From: Bacteroidota bacterium
GTDB lineage: Bacteria; Bacteroidota; Bacteroidia; JACPRZ01
Assembly (NCBI GenBank): GCA_016193485.1
Contig: JACPRZ010000048.1
Location: 1-49,623 of the forward strand
Direction of reading: 5' to 3'
DNA length: 49,623 nt
Within the stretch, counting starts at the first letter, position 1. Every line of letters starts with the position of its first letter. Positions 1 to 7,543 of the stretch are shown piece by piece. The notes beneath the pieces are model-generated. The model was not told where the DNA came from and did not search any database. It worked only from the letters and a program-made list of their open reading frames with translations. A program made the position numbers and the translations under genes.

Positions 1-1
1 G

Positions 2-17
2 CCTGCCGGTAGGCAGG
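2..17. repeat. GC-rich palindrome (CCTGCC/GGCAGG family)
   Basis: The arms CCTGCC and GGCAGG surround a GGTA centre. Related palindromes occur at 3354-3389 and 19385-19404, always between genes. Palindromes of this kind are dispersed in many Bacteroidota genomes; no function is assigned here. Confidence 0.7.
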
Positions 18-55
18 GATGGTTAAGACACATAAATATCAGAACATAAGAAAAT

Positions 56-931
56 ATGCCGTTTGAAGTAATAAGTCCGGGTACGGTAAGGGAATTGCTG
101 AAAGTAACCAGGCAATTGGATGGGAAGAATTTCCGGTTCGGAGCCGGCTGCACCGATCTTGTCAATGAATTACAAAAAGAACCCGGTGAAGGATTATCGG
201 TAATCAATCTCGGGTGGATAAAAGATAAACGGTTAACCGAAATTAAAAATGAGATAAGCGGAATAAGGATAGGCGCCAGGGTGACCGCCAACAATATCCT
301 GCTGTATGAAACAGTCAGAAAGAGGTTTCCGGTTCTGTGGGAAGCAGCGAATGTTCTCGCATCTCCGCAAATCAGGCAGGTTGCTACCGTTGGCGGTAAC
401 ATTTGTACCGCCTCTCCTGCCGGAGATATTGCCTGCGCTCTCCTGGCGCTGAACAGCGACTGCGAGATGATTTCACCTGAAAAGAAAACCCGGACACTAC
501 CCATTGAACAATTTTTTGTCAATGTGCGCAAAACGGTATTGCAAAAGGGCGAGATTCTTTATTCAATTCACATCCCCCGCAATGATGCAACATCTGTCAG
601 GTTCCATTCCGGCTTCATCAAAGTTGGCACAAGGCGCTCAATGGAATGTGCAGTGGTTTCCCTGGCCTATCACTTCCAGGTGGACAGGGGAGATAAGATA
701 ATCCGCGCAGGTATCGCGATTGGTTCGGCAGCACCTGTTATTAAATTTGCCCGTTCTGCATGTGAATTGATTACGGGGAAAAAAATTTCCTCTTTTACTG
801 ATGCTGACCGGAATGAATTTGCCCAGCGGGTTGTAAGTTATGCACAACCGATAAGCGATATCAGGGGAAGCGCATGGTACAGGAAGGAGGTGCTATTCAA
901 TATCAGTAAAAGTATCCTGGAGGGAAAATAA
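56..931 (+). CDS. FAD-binding subunit of a molybdopterin dehydrogenase (xanthine dehydrogenase/CO dehydrogenase medium-subunit family)
   Basis: This 291-residue protein matches the FAD-binding medium subunit of the xanthine dehydrogenase/CO dehydrogenase family, which passes electrons between the iron-sulfur and molybdenum subunits and an external acceptor. The N-terminal FAD domain shows the GAGCTDL segment (usually AGGTDL) near residue 30 and the diagnostic ATVGGNI segment near residue 110, followed by SPAGDIA. The C-terminal third fits the CO_deh_flav_C domain (KVGTRRSMECAVVS onwards). The length is normal for a stand-alone subunit. No iron-sulfur or molybdenum subunit is visible in the window; they may lie to the left or elsewhere. 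The ATG at 56 follows about 40 bases of repeat-containing intergenic DNA. The substrate cannot be read from the sequence. Confidence 0.85.
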   Translation: MPFEVISPGTVRELLKVTRQLDGKNFRFGAGCTDLVNELQKEPGEGLSVINLGWIKDKRLTEIKNEISGIRIGARVTANNILLYETVRKRFPVLWEAANVLASPQIRQVATVGGNICTASPAGDIACALLALNSDCEMISPEKKTRTLPIEQFFVNVRKTVLQKGEILYSIHIPRNDATSVRFHSGFIKVGTRRSMECAVVSLAYHFQVDRGDKIIRAGIAIGSAAPVIKFARSACELITGKKISSFTDADRNEFAQRVVSYAQPISDIRGSAWYRKEVLFNISKSILEGK

Positions 932-1005
932 AAGGTTAAATGGTTGGATGGTTAGATGGTTGGGATGGTTGGATGGTTGATAGGCATTAACAGACATTGA
1001 TACGC
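932..1005. repeat. ATGGTTGGATGGTT word repeat
   Basis: The gap between the FAD subunit and the aminotransferase is filled with degenerate copies of ATGGTTGGATGGTT, then words of the GGCATTAACAGACATTG type. Similar words recur at 4621-4640, 4772-4805 and 31922-31960. It sits between two same-strand genes. Confidence 0.75.
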
Positions 1006-1009
1006 GTTT

Positions 1010-2023
1010 ATGGGTATTAATTTATCAGCGAACGAAAACTGCTACGGTTGTTCACCACGGGTGACTGAGGCGGTGCAAAAAAAAATAAAGGATATTTCCC
1101 TCTATCCTGATTTTAATCCGCTTCCGCTTGAAGAAAAACTTGCCGGAATATTATCGGTAACGCCCGGAAATATTGCCATTGGTGCCGGTTCGGTGAGGGT
1201 GATAGACGGAATGATACAGACCTTTTGCAATGAGGAGGATGAAATCATCACTTTTGAACGATCCTTTTCGGCATACGGACAGTTAGCGGTCATGCACAGA
1301 AAAAGATGTCTCTTTGCACAACTTAAAGATTGGCGCTGCGAGGTAACCAATATCCTTCCGCTGCTCTCAAAAAAAAACCGTTTGATTTTTATTGCGAACC
1401 CGAATAACCCCACCGGGACAATTATCACCCACGATGAACTCAAATTCTTATTATCGCGGGTTAAAAGGGAGGTTCTCGTAGTTGTAGATGAAGCATACCG
1501 TGAATATATTACCTCACCCGATTACCCGGAATCGCTTCAATTACAAAAAGAGTTCCAGAATCTTGTCATTGTCAGGACTTTTTCAAAGGTCTACGGGCTT
1601 GCAGGGTTGAGGATCGGATACGCAATCGCCCACGAAAAAATCATAGCGGAATTATCAAAAGAACGTGTCCCCTACTCTCTGAACTGCCTGGCTATTCCTG
1701 CCGCTCTTGCCGCACTTGATGACAAAAAATTTATTTCCGGTTCTGTAAAAGCCAACACTGAACAGCGAACTTTTCTCTATGAGCAGTTAACCCGCCTAGG
1801 TTTCAACACCATTCAATCTCAGGCAAATTTTGTTTACCTGTGGTTTGAAAGTGACAGGGAAAAAGAAAAAACTTTCGACATTCTTTCAAAGAACGGGATT
1901 CACATCTGCAATCTGAAAATTTTCGGACAGGACAGGTCGCTGAGGATAACGGTTGGAGATAAGGAAGCGAACAGGAGTGTTATAGAGACATTATCTCAAA
2001 TCAGTATTCCAGAAAACGTTTAA
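1010..2023 (+). CDS. hisC: Histidinol-phosphate aminotransferase-like PLP enzyme
   Basis: This 337-residue protein is a fold-type I, PLP-dependent aminotransferase of the HisC group, which makes histidinol phosphate from imidazole-acetol phosphate and glutamate. Visible marks are LSANENCYG at the N-terminus (the substrate-binding NEN), NPNNPTG near residue 128, VVDEAYREY near 157 (PLP-binding Asp and Tyr), and RTFSKVYGLAGLRIGY near 188 with the Schiff-base lysine and the phosphate-contacting Arg. The C-terminal RITVGDKEAN carries the substrate-carboxylate Arg. No other his gene lies nearby, so a role in another phosphorylated-amino-acid or aromatic transamination is possible; the family call is firmer than the substrate. 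The ATG at 1010 is directly preceded by the word-repeat gap. Confidence 0.82.
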   Translation: MGINLSANENCYGCSPRVTEAVQKKIKDISLYPDFNPLPLEEKLAGILSVTPGNIAIGAGSVRVIDGMIQTFCNEEDEIITFERSFSAYGQLAVMHRKRCLFAQLKDWRCEVTNILPLLSKKNRLIFIANPNNPTGTIITHDELKFLLSRVKREVLVVVDEAYREYITSPDYPESLQLQKEFQNLVIVRTFSKVYGLAGLRIGYAIAHEKIIAELSKERVPYSLNCLAIPAALAALDDKKFISGSVKANTEQRTFLYEQLTRLGFNTIQSQANFVYLWFESDREKEKTFDILSKNGIHICNLKIFGQDRSLRITVGDKEANRSVIETLSQISIPENV

Positions 2024-2063
2024 TGAATCATACTATGCACGGGTTAATTTGTCGCATTTTTTT

Positions 2064-2175
2064 CTTTACGAAATACGAATTTTACGAATATACGAATCAT
2101 CTGTTCATCCCGTTGGATAATTTCATATCCCATGAGGTTCATTCGTAAATTCGTATTTGTTCGTATTTCGTAAAG
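2064..2175. repeat. Long inverted repeat with 16-bp perfect ends (TTCGTATTTCGTA words)
   Basis: The outer arms CTTTACGAAATACGAA (2064-2079) and TTCGTATTTCGTAAAG (2160-2175) are perfect reverse complements. The interior continues with imperfect inverted copies of TACGAATATACGAA and ATTCGTAAATTCGTA around a non-repetitive centre. It fills most of the 205-bp gap between the aminotransferase and the next gene. No ORF is present. The architecture matches the element at 4640-4772. Confidence 0.85.
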
Positions 2176-2228
2176 CATAATTCGAAATTCAAGGTTTTAT
2201 CCTGTTTTCAATATACCCTGTTAACGAA

Positions 2229-2714
2229 ATGAATTCCAAAAATTATCTTCTCATAATAAGAATAATCCTGATATTCTTTATACTGGCAACAGCCCTATCG
2301 GGTCTTACTGCCTTTCCACTGGAAACAGAACTTCGCATTATTACTGCCTGTTGTTTTGATGAGAGTACAACATTAGGCCGATGGCTTCTGTGGTGTTATG
2401 CAGGAGTGAAAGAAAATTCTGAAAAATATCCCTTTATCTCTTACGGTACCGACTGGCTTGGTTTTGCACACCTGGTAATTGCAACGGCATTTATTGGCCC
2501 GATAATAAATCCCATCAAAAACATCTGGATCATCCAGTGGGGTATGATTGCCTGTGGAGGAGTAATTATCCTGGCAGCATTAGCCGGGCCGGTAAGAGGA
2601 ATTCCATTTTACTGGACGCTGATCGATTGTTCTTTCGGAGTATTTGGAATAATACCACTGCTTATATGTTACCGATTGACACAAAAGTTGGAGAAACTCA
2701 ATGAACAAAATTAA
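2229..2714 (+). CDS. Small integral membrane protein, function unknown
   Basis: I do not recognise this 161-residue protein. It has an N-terminal hydrophobic segment (about residues 5-28) and at least three further membrane segments (about 77-92, 100-120 and 127-150), joined by short loops. The first periplasmic-looking loop holds two adjacent cysteines (ACCFDES) and another Cys before TM2. The C-terminus ends in a short charged tail (KLEKLNEQN). Its 3' end overlaps the 3' end of the convergent rnhB by 17 bases. No catalytic motif is visible. Confidence 0.7.
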   Translation: MNSKNYLLIIRIILIFFILATALSGLTAFPLETELRIITACCFDESTTLGRWLLWCYAGVKENSEKYPFISYGTDWLGFAHLVIATAFIGPIINPIKNIWIIQWGMIACGGVIILAALAGPVRGIPFYWTLIDCSFGVFGIIPLLICYRLTQKLEKLNEQN

Positions 2715-3303
2715 TTTTGTGCTGCCTCAATGATATTGCAAAACTCCTCCTGTGATAAACCGACACTCCGAATTTCCGGATTGATTCCCGGTGATACAGC
2801 GTAGGATATCCTTTATTCTCACTCCAGCAGTAGTGCGGAAATCGTTTGTGAAGTTTCTCCATATATTCATCCCGTGATGTCTTTGCCATTATGGAAGCAG
2901 CGGCAATGGATGCATATTTTCCATCGCCCTTGACGATGCAGGTGTGCTGAACATTTTTCATCGGTTTGAAACGGTTGCCGTCAACAAGCAGTAACTGGGG
3001 TCTGATCTTCAGTTTTTTCACCGCCTTCTGCATCGCTTTGATGGAAGCGTTCAGAATATTGATACGATCAATTTCGTTGTTACCTACATACGAGATCGCC
3101 CAGGCGACCGCCTTTTTTTCAATTTCTTTTCGTACAACATTTCTTTGCGCCTGAGTAAGTTGTTTTGAATCATTCAACTGTGGATGGAAAAAATCTTTTG
3201 GCAGGATTACCGCAGCCGCGAAGACCGGTCCGGCAAGACACCCGCGCCCGGCTTCATCACAGCCGGCTTCAAGGAGATTGGAATTGTAAAAGGGAAGTAA
3301 CAA
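2698..3303 (-). CDS. rnhB: Ribonuclease HII
   Basis: RNase HII cleaves the RNA strand of RNA:DNA hybrids and single ribonucleotides in DNA. The 201-residue protein shows the signature EAGCDEAGRGCLAGP near residues 12-26, carrying the first catalytic Asp-Glu pair. LLVDGN near 107 and the later KGDGKYASIAAASIMAKTSRD give the remaining acidic and conserved residues. Length is typical. The start is read as TTG because no ATG lies between it and the upstream palindrome. It is convergent with the membrane protein to its left. Confidence 0.95.
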   Translation of the reverse strand: MLLPFYNSNLLEAGCDEAGRGCLAGPVFAAAVILPKDFFHPQLNDSKQLTQAQRNVVRKEIEKKAVAWAISYVGNNEIDRINILNASIKAMQKAVKKLKIRPQLLLVDGNRFKPMKNVQHTCIVKGDGKYASIAAASIMAKTSRDEYMEKLHKRFPHYCWSENKGYPTLYHRESIRKFGVSVYHRRSFAISLRQHKINFVH

Positions 3304-3353
3304 TTGAGGAAAAAGGTATCTGTAAAAATTTAGGAAACTGCTGGAAATTCCTG

Positions 3354-3389
3354 CCTGACGCCTACCTGCCGGTAGGCAGGGCAGTCAGG
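3354..3389. repeat. GC-rich palindromic hairpin (CCTGCC/GGCAGG family)
   Basis: GCCTACC (3360-3366) pairs with GGTAGGC (3371-3377) across a TGCC loop. An outer CCTGAC (3354-3359) pairs with GTCAGG (3384-3389) across a bulge. It belongs to the same family as the elements at 2-17 and 19385-19404, and lies just upstream of rnhB. Confidence 0.7.
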
Positions 3390-3418
3390 GGTTGAAATTG
3401 ATTGAAATGACAGAAAAA

Positions 3419-3445
3419 CATCCGAAGTTTTTCAAACTTCGGATG
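3419..3445 (-). terminator. Rho-independent terminator of the GT4 gene
   Basis: A perfect 12-bp stem (CATCCGAAGTTT with its complement) has a 3-base loop. On the minus strand it is followed by TTTTT. It begins 2 bases past the glycosyltransferase stop codon. Confidence 0.85.
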
Positions 3446-3446
3446 T

Positions 3447-4571
3447 TTAATTCATTACCTTTTCAACGCTTTTCCATACATCTTCTGCCGTTTTATCCCA
3501 TGAAAATTTAAGTATCTGAACTTTTCCGTTTTCAATTATTTTATCCCGCAGGTTATTATCTTCAATAATTTTTATCATCGCTTTTGAGATTGAGTCAACC
3601 AAAGAAGGATTAACATATAGAGCGGCATCACCGGCCACTTCGGGCATAGAACTGGTTAGTGAAGTAATAACCGGAACCTGACAACTCATGGCTTCCACTA
3701 TCGGAATTCCGAAACCTTCGAACCAGGATGGAAATACAAGGGCAAATGCAGCGCCAACAAGGCGGGTAAGGTCGGTAAAGTTAAGCGCGTTAAAAAAAAG
3801 AACATGTTTTGCGAACTCCATTCTTTTGTAAACATATTCCCAGTCGGAAGACCACCAGATTTTAGGTCCAACGATAATGAGCCGGAAGTCGGAATGGGTT
3901 TTCCTTTTGAACTCATCAAAGGCAAGCAGGAGGTTGCGGATATTTTTTCTGGGATAAAGGCCTCCTACAAAAATAAAATATTCGTTCCCGTCTGAAAATT
4001 GCTGCCGCACCTGAAATCGTTCACTTTCATCAAGCGGTTTGTATTCCTTGCTGCTACCGTTATAAGCCACATCAATTTTATTGGAATTTATTTTATATTG
4101 CTTTGCGATGTCCTGCCTGGAAAATTCCGATACCGTGATGATTCGCTTCGCTTTTTTTGCAAACTTCGGAAAATAATGCCGGTAGTAGAGACGTTCAAAA
4201 AACGGAACAAAGTGAGGATAATATTCAAAATTCAGGTCATGAATTACGGCAATGGATGGTGTCCGTGTACTGAGTGAAAGGAATCCGTCAGGCGAAATGA
4301 ACAGGTCGGCTTTTATGTTTTTCAGAACTGGCGGAATGGCCCATTCATACCATGCGTACCAGAAAAAAGGATGCCTTGCAGGTTGCCCGACAATCAACGG
4401 GGTTACATTGGTTGAATAGATGAAATTAGCGGAATATTTACGGTCAAACAGGAAATAAAAGTGGTGCTCGGGATGCTGAACGGTCAGCCGCCTGAATGTT
4501 TCATGTGTGAATTTCCCGATTCCACCGTGAAATGTTTCCCTTAAAAAACGTGTGTTGACGGCTATTCTCAC
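3447..4571 (-). CDS. GT4-family glycosyltransferase
   Basis: This is a GT-B retaining glycosyltransferase of family GT4, probably adding a sugar to a surface polysaccharide on the cytoplasmic side. The N-terminus reads RIAVNTRFL and then GGIGKFTHE, the usual acceptor-domain loop. The C-terminal domain has FVGGLYPRKNIRNLL and FPSWFEGFGIPIVEAM, carrying the E-x7-E sugar-nucleotide motif, then SSMPEVAGDAALYVNP. I place the start at the GTG at 4571 (374 residues), because the family N-terminus begins there. The open frame runs on to 4652 but encodes nothing family-like, and a TACCTTTG box lies at 4607-4600. The gene is divergent from the flippase and opens the polysaccharide locus. Confidence 0.88.
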   Translation of the reverse strand: MRIAVNTRFLRETFHGGIGKFTHETFRRLTVQHPEHHFYFLFDRKYSANFIYSTNVTPLIVGQPARHPFFWYAWYEWAIPPVLKNIKADLFISPDGFLSLSTRTPSIAVIHDLNFEYYPHFVPFFERLYYRHYFPKFAKKAKRIITVSEFSRQDIAKQYKINSNKIDVAYNGSSKEYKPLDESERFQVRQQFSDGNEYFIFVGGLYPRKNIRNLLLAFDEFKRKTHSDFRLIIVGPKIWWSSDWEYVYKRMEFAKHVLFFNALNFTDLTRLVGAAFALVFPSWFEGFGIPIVEAMSCQVPVITSLTSSMPEVAGDAALYVNPSLVDSISKAMIKIIEDNNLRDKIIENGKVQILKFSWDKTAEDVWKSVEKVMN

Positions 4572-4599
4572 TCTTGACCTACATTTGCAGTAAAACGGG

Positions 4600-4607
4600 C
4601 AAAGGTA
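4600..4607 (-). promoter_or_regulatory. Candidate Bacteroidota -7 box (TACCTTTG) for the GT4 gene
   Basis: TACCTTTG on the minus strand lies about 30 bases upstream of the GTG start at 4571. It matches the TAnnTTTG -7 consensus known for Bacteroidota. No convincing -33 element was seen. Confidence 0.45.
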
Positions 4608-4639
4608 ATGATTGGGAAGGATTGGATGGTTGAAATGGC

Positions 4640-4772
4640 AGGTTTCACGCACCAGATTTTTTTCTCTGTGGTTCTCTGTGAAAAATCTCTGTGTCCTCTG
4701 TGTTAAAAATTCTTAAACACAGAGTTCACAGAGGAAACAAAGAGTTGCACAGAGTTTTGGTGCGTGAAACCT
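4640..4772. repeat. MITE-like inverted repeat with 15-bp perfect ends and flanking direct repeats
   Basis: AGGTTTCACGCACCA (4640-4654) and TGGTGCGTGAAACCT (4758-4772) are perfect reverse complements. Between them are inverted copies of CTCTGTG and CACAGAG words. A 12-bp direct repeat, TGGTTGAAATGG, flanks the element (4627-4638 and 4772-4783), although the same word belongs to the local ATGGTT repeat. The element sits in the divergent intergenic region between the GT4 gene and the flippase. Confidence 0.85.
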
Positions 4773-4818
4773 GGTTGAAATGGTTAAATGGTTAAATGGT
4801 TGGATATAACGGAATTAA

Positions 4819-6318
4819 ATGCAGAAAAAATTTTTTTCAAACCTCGTTTTCCTGGTGGTGCTGAATCTGCTGGTGAAGCCATTCTGGGTTTTCGGGATAG
4901 ACCGTACCGTTCAGAACCGCGTTGGAGTTGAGGACTACGGATTGTATTTCGCACTTTTTAATTTCACTTTCCTGTTTAATATTCTACTAGATGCCGGCAT
5001 CAATAATTTCAACAACAGGAATATTTCACAACATCACCAACTTCTTACAAAGCAATTTTCAGGGATCGCTTCTTTAAAAATCATTCTCCTGCTGCTCTAT
5101 GTTACAGTAATAATTTCATCCGGGTATCTAATCGGGTACAGGGATGATCAGATTTTTCTGCTTGCCTGGATTGGATTAAATCACGGACTTGCCCTGTTCA
5201 TATTGTACATGCAGTCAAATATCAGCGGATTGCAGATGTTCCGGACCAACAGTATTATTTCGGTTCTGGACAGGGTACTGATGATCATTTTCTGTTCATT
5301 GTTACTCTGGGGTAACATAACAGAACAACCTTTCCGTATTGAGTGGTTCATCATGGTTCAGACAATATCCTATCTGATCACCCTGGCTGCCGCTTTTATT
5401 GTTATTCTTCCCCGGATTGAACGGGTATTCCCAAAATGGGATTTACCCTTCTTCATTGCAATACTTAAGCACTCCTTTCCGTTCGCCCTGCTAATCCTTC
5501 TAATGACCATTTACATCCGTGCAGATACTGTTATGCTTGAAAGGATGTTACCTGACGGAAAAATCCAGGCAGGGATCTATGCGCAGTCATACCGGATTCT
5601 TGAAGCGGCAAACATGTTCGCTTACCTATTTCCGACCCTGTTGCTCCCTATGTTCAGCAAAATGCTGGCAACAACCGAAAAGAGTCGCTTTTCCCCGCAA
5701 GAATCTGAATTTGCCCAAAAACAAAACCGTTTTCAAAAAATCAATGGATTGCTTACATTTTCATTTTCAATTCTTTTTTGTGCTGCAACAGTACTTTGTG
5801 CCATAACTTTATTTTATTCAAAACCTATCCTTGGCATTCTGTACAGGCAGCACTTTGAACAAGGACCGGCAATACTTACCATTCTGATGTTCACTTTTAT
5901 CGGGTTTGCAGTAATGTATACCTTTAGTACCTTACTTACAGCCCACGGCAGATTATCGGAATTGAACACGATGGCCTTTGCAGCAGTTACGCTCAATATA
6001 ACAATGAACTTCTTTTTTATTCCGCACTTCGGAGCATTAGGTTGTTCCATTGCAGCGCTGGTTACCCAATTTTTTGCAGCAACCGTACAGATAATTCTTG
6101 TCCGTTCAATCTTCAGTTTTCATTTTGAGCGGCAATGGCTGATAAGGACAGCCGGTTTCTGCATTGGTGTATTCGGAACAGGTTACATTGTTTCTAAATT
6201 CGGTTTCAATCCGGTATCAGGCGGTGCAATAATAATTACTGCTGCTTCGTTATTGTTTTTTGTTTGCGGAATTATCTCTTTTACGGATATTAAAAAATAT
6301 TTCAGCGAAATGGTATAA
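4819..6318 (+). CDS. Polysaccharide flippase (Wzx-like, MOP superfamily)
   Basis: This 499-residue integral membrane protein has about 14 hydrophobic segments spread through its length. It fits the Wzx/oligosaccharidyl-lipid flippase group of the MOP superfamily, which moves lipid-linked glycan repeats across the inner membrane. The N-terminus (LLVKPFWVFGIDRTVQNRVG, then DYGLYFALFNFTFLF) is characteristic of Bacteroidota members. A charged cytoplasmic linker (residues about 290-310) separates the two halves, as expected of the internal duplication in this fold. It is followed at about 90 bases by the chain-length regulator and then a ligase and GT2, which supports the assignment. Confidence 0.87.
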   Translation: MQKKFFSNLVFLVVLNLLVKPFWVFGIDRTVQNRVGVEDYGLYFALFNFTFLFNILLDAGINNFNNRNISQHHQLLTKQFSGIASLKIILLLLYVTVIISSGYLIGYRDDQIFLLAWIGLNHGLALFILYMQSNISGLQMFRTNSIISVLDRVLMIIFCSLLLWGNITEQPFRIEWFIMVQTISYLITLAAAFIVILPRIERVFPKWDLPFFIAILKHSFPFALLILLMTIYIRADTVMLERMLPDGKIQAGIYAQSYRILEAANMFAYLFPTLLLPMFSKMLATTEKSRFSPQESEFAQKQNRFQKINGLLTFSFSILFCAATVLCAITLFYSKPILGILYRQHFEQGPAILTILMFTFIGFAVMYTFSTLLTAHGRLSELNTMAFAAVTLNITMNFFFIPHFGALGCSIAALVTQFFAATVQIILVRSIFSFHFERQWLIRTAGFCIGVFGTGYIVSKFGFNPVSGGAIIITAASLLFFVCGIISFTDIKKYFSEMV

Positions 6319-6376
6319 ACAAAGGGAAGTTATACGCTATACCATCCTTTAAACCGCTGTCATGGACATATTTTCA

Positions 6377-6384
6377 TACCTTTG
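6377..6384 (+). promoter_or_regulatory. Candidate -7 box (TACCTTTG) upstream of the Wzz-like gene
   Basis: TACCTTTG ends 21 bases before the ATG at 6406. It favours that ATG over the in-frame GTG at 6397, which would give a very short leader. Confidence 0.45.
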
Positions 6385-6405
6385 TTGAACCATTAAGTGT
6401 ACATT

Positions 6406-7524
6406 ATGGAGAACGATCCAACACGACAGGAAGCAGGTCCGGTATTTTCACCAAGGGTTGGAGTACCCGGAACAGGTGCCAATGGAGAATCTGAAATCCG
6501 TAATGCGGCAATGGGGGAAGAATTTGGAATTTCCAACATACTTTTATTTTTATGGATCTGGCGCAGACCGTTATTACTGGTTACATTTCTTGCATGTATC
6601 CTGTCGTTGATTTTTTCCTCGCCATTTTTTATTCCTCCTAAATTCAAATCAACCGTTATTTTGTTCCCGACCACAGGACGCGCCATTTCAAAGGCGCTTC
6701 TCAGTGAAAACCCCGGAAGCACAAAAGACATTCTTGAATTCGGTGATGAAGAGCAGGCGGAGCAAATGCTGCAGATACTTAATTCCATTGAGATCAAGAA
6801 CCGGGTATTTCACAAGTATAACCTGATGAATCACTACGGTATTGATACCACTGCCGAATATCCGTTAACGGAACTGGCAGAGGAATACGAAGACAATATT
6901 CATTTTAAAAGGACGGAATACATGTCGGTAGTTATTGAAGTTTACGATACTGACCCGATTGTTGCAGCAAATATCGCCAACGATATCTCCACCCTGCTTG
7001 ATACGGTGCGTAACCGAATAAGTAAACTCCGCGCAATGAAAGGATTGAGCGTGGTTGAAAATGAATACCATGAATTGAATAATCAAATTGCAAAGATGGA
7101 AGATTCCCTTCGTGTACTGCGGAACTTCGGAATTCACGATTACGAGTCGCAATCGGCAGTGCTGAACGAGCAATATGGCATTGCCATTGCCAAGGGAGAC
7201 CAGCGTGCGGTAAAAGCCCTTGAAGAAAAACTGAGCGTGCTTGCCCAATACGGTGGCGCTTATGTTTCGCTGCGGGACCGCCTGACCTATGAAACAGAAA
7301 GGTTAAGCGTACTACGAACAAAATATGTTGAAGCACGCGTAGATGCCGCACACACACTTCCCCATAAATTTGTTGTCGATCCCGCCTACCCGGCTGAGAA
7401 AAAATCATATCCCATCCGCTGGCTGATTGCCGTCATATCCACCGTATCGGCTTTTATCCTCTGTATCATTACAATCCTGCTGATCCAAAAGATTCAAACT
7501 ATATACGTACGTTACCGCCCATAA
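6406..7524 (+). CDS. Wzz-like chain-length determinant / polysaccharide co-polymerase
   Basis: This 372-residue protein has the Wzz layout: a cytoplasmic N-terminal tail of about 45 residues, a membrane segment near residues 60-78 (PLLLVTFLACILSLIFSSPF), a long periplasmic region with coiled-coil stretches (NEYHELNNQIAKMEDSLRVL), and a second membrane segment near the C-terminus (WLIAVISTVSAFILCIITIL) preceded by a proline-rich VDPAYPAEKKSYP. Such proteins set the length of O-antigen or capsule chains. It lacks the C-terminal tyrosine kinase fused to some homologues. ATG 6406 is preferred over GTG 6397. It lies between the flippase and the ligase. Confidence 0.82.
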   Translation: MENDPTRQEAGPVFSPRVGVPGTGANGESEIRNAAMGEEFGISNILLFLWIWRRPLLLVTFLACILSLIFSSPFFIPPKFKSTVILFPTTGRAISKALLSENPGSTKDILEFGDEEQAEQMLQILNSIEIKNRVFHKYNLMNHYGIDTTAEYPLTELAEEYEDNIHFKRTEYMSVVIEVYDTDPIVAANIANDISTLLDTVRNRISKLRAMKGLSVVENEYHELNNQIAKMEDSLRVLRNFGIHDYESQSAVLNEQYGIAIAKGDQRAVKALEEKLSVLAQYGGAYVSLRDRLTYETERLSVLRTKYVEARVDAAHTLPHKFVVDPAYPAEKKSYPIRWLIAVISTVSAFILCIITILLIQKIQTIYVRYRP

Positions 7525-7543
7525 TAGCTCTGATTTCCGTTCA

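Noticed and set aside
932..1005. Tandem words that could suggest a CRISPR array
   Set aside because: The units are contiguous degenerate words without unique spacers of constant length, and no cas gene is present.
3447..4652. Longer N-terminus of the GT4 protein from 4652
   Set aside because: The additional 27 residues do not resemble the family start, and they would be encoded across the promoter box and repeat DNA.
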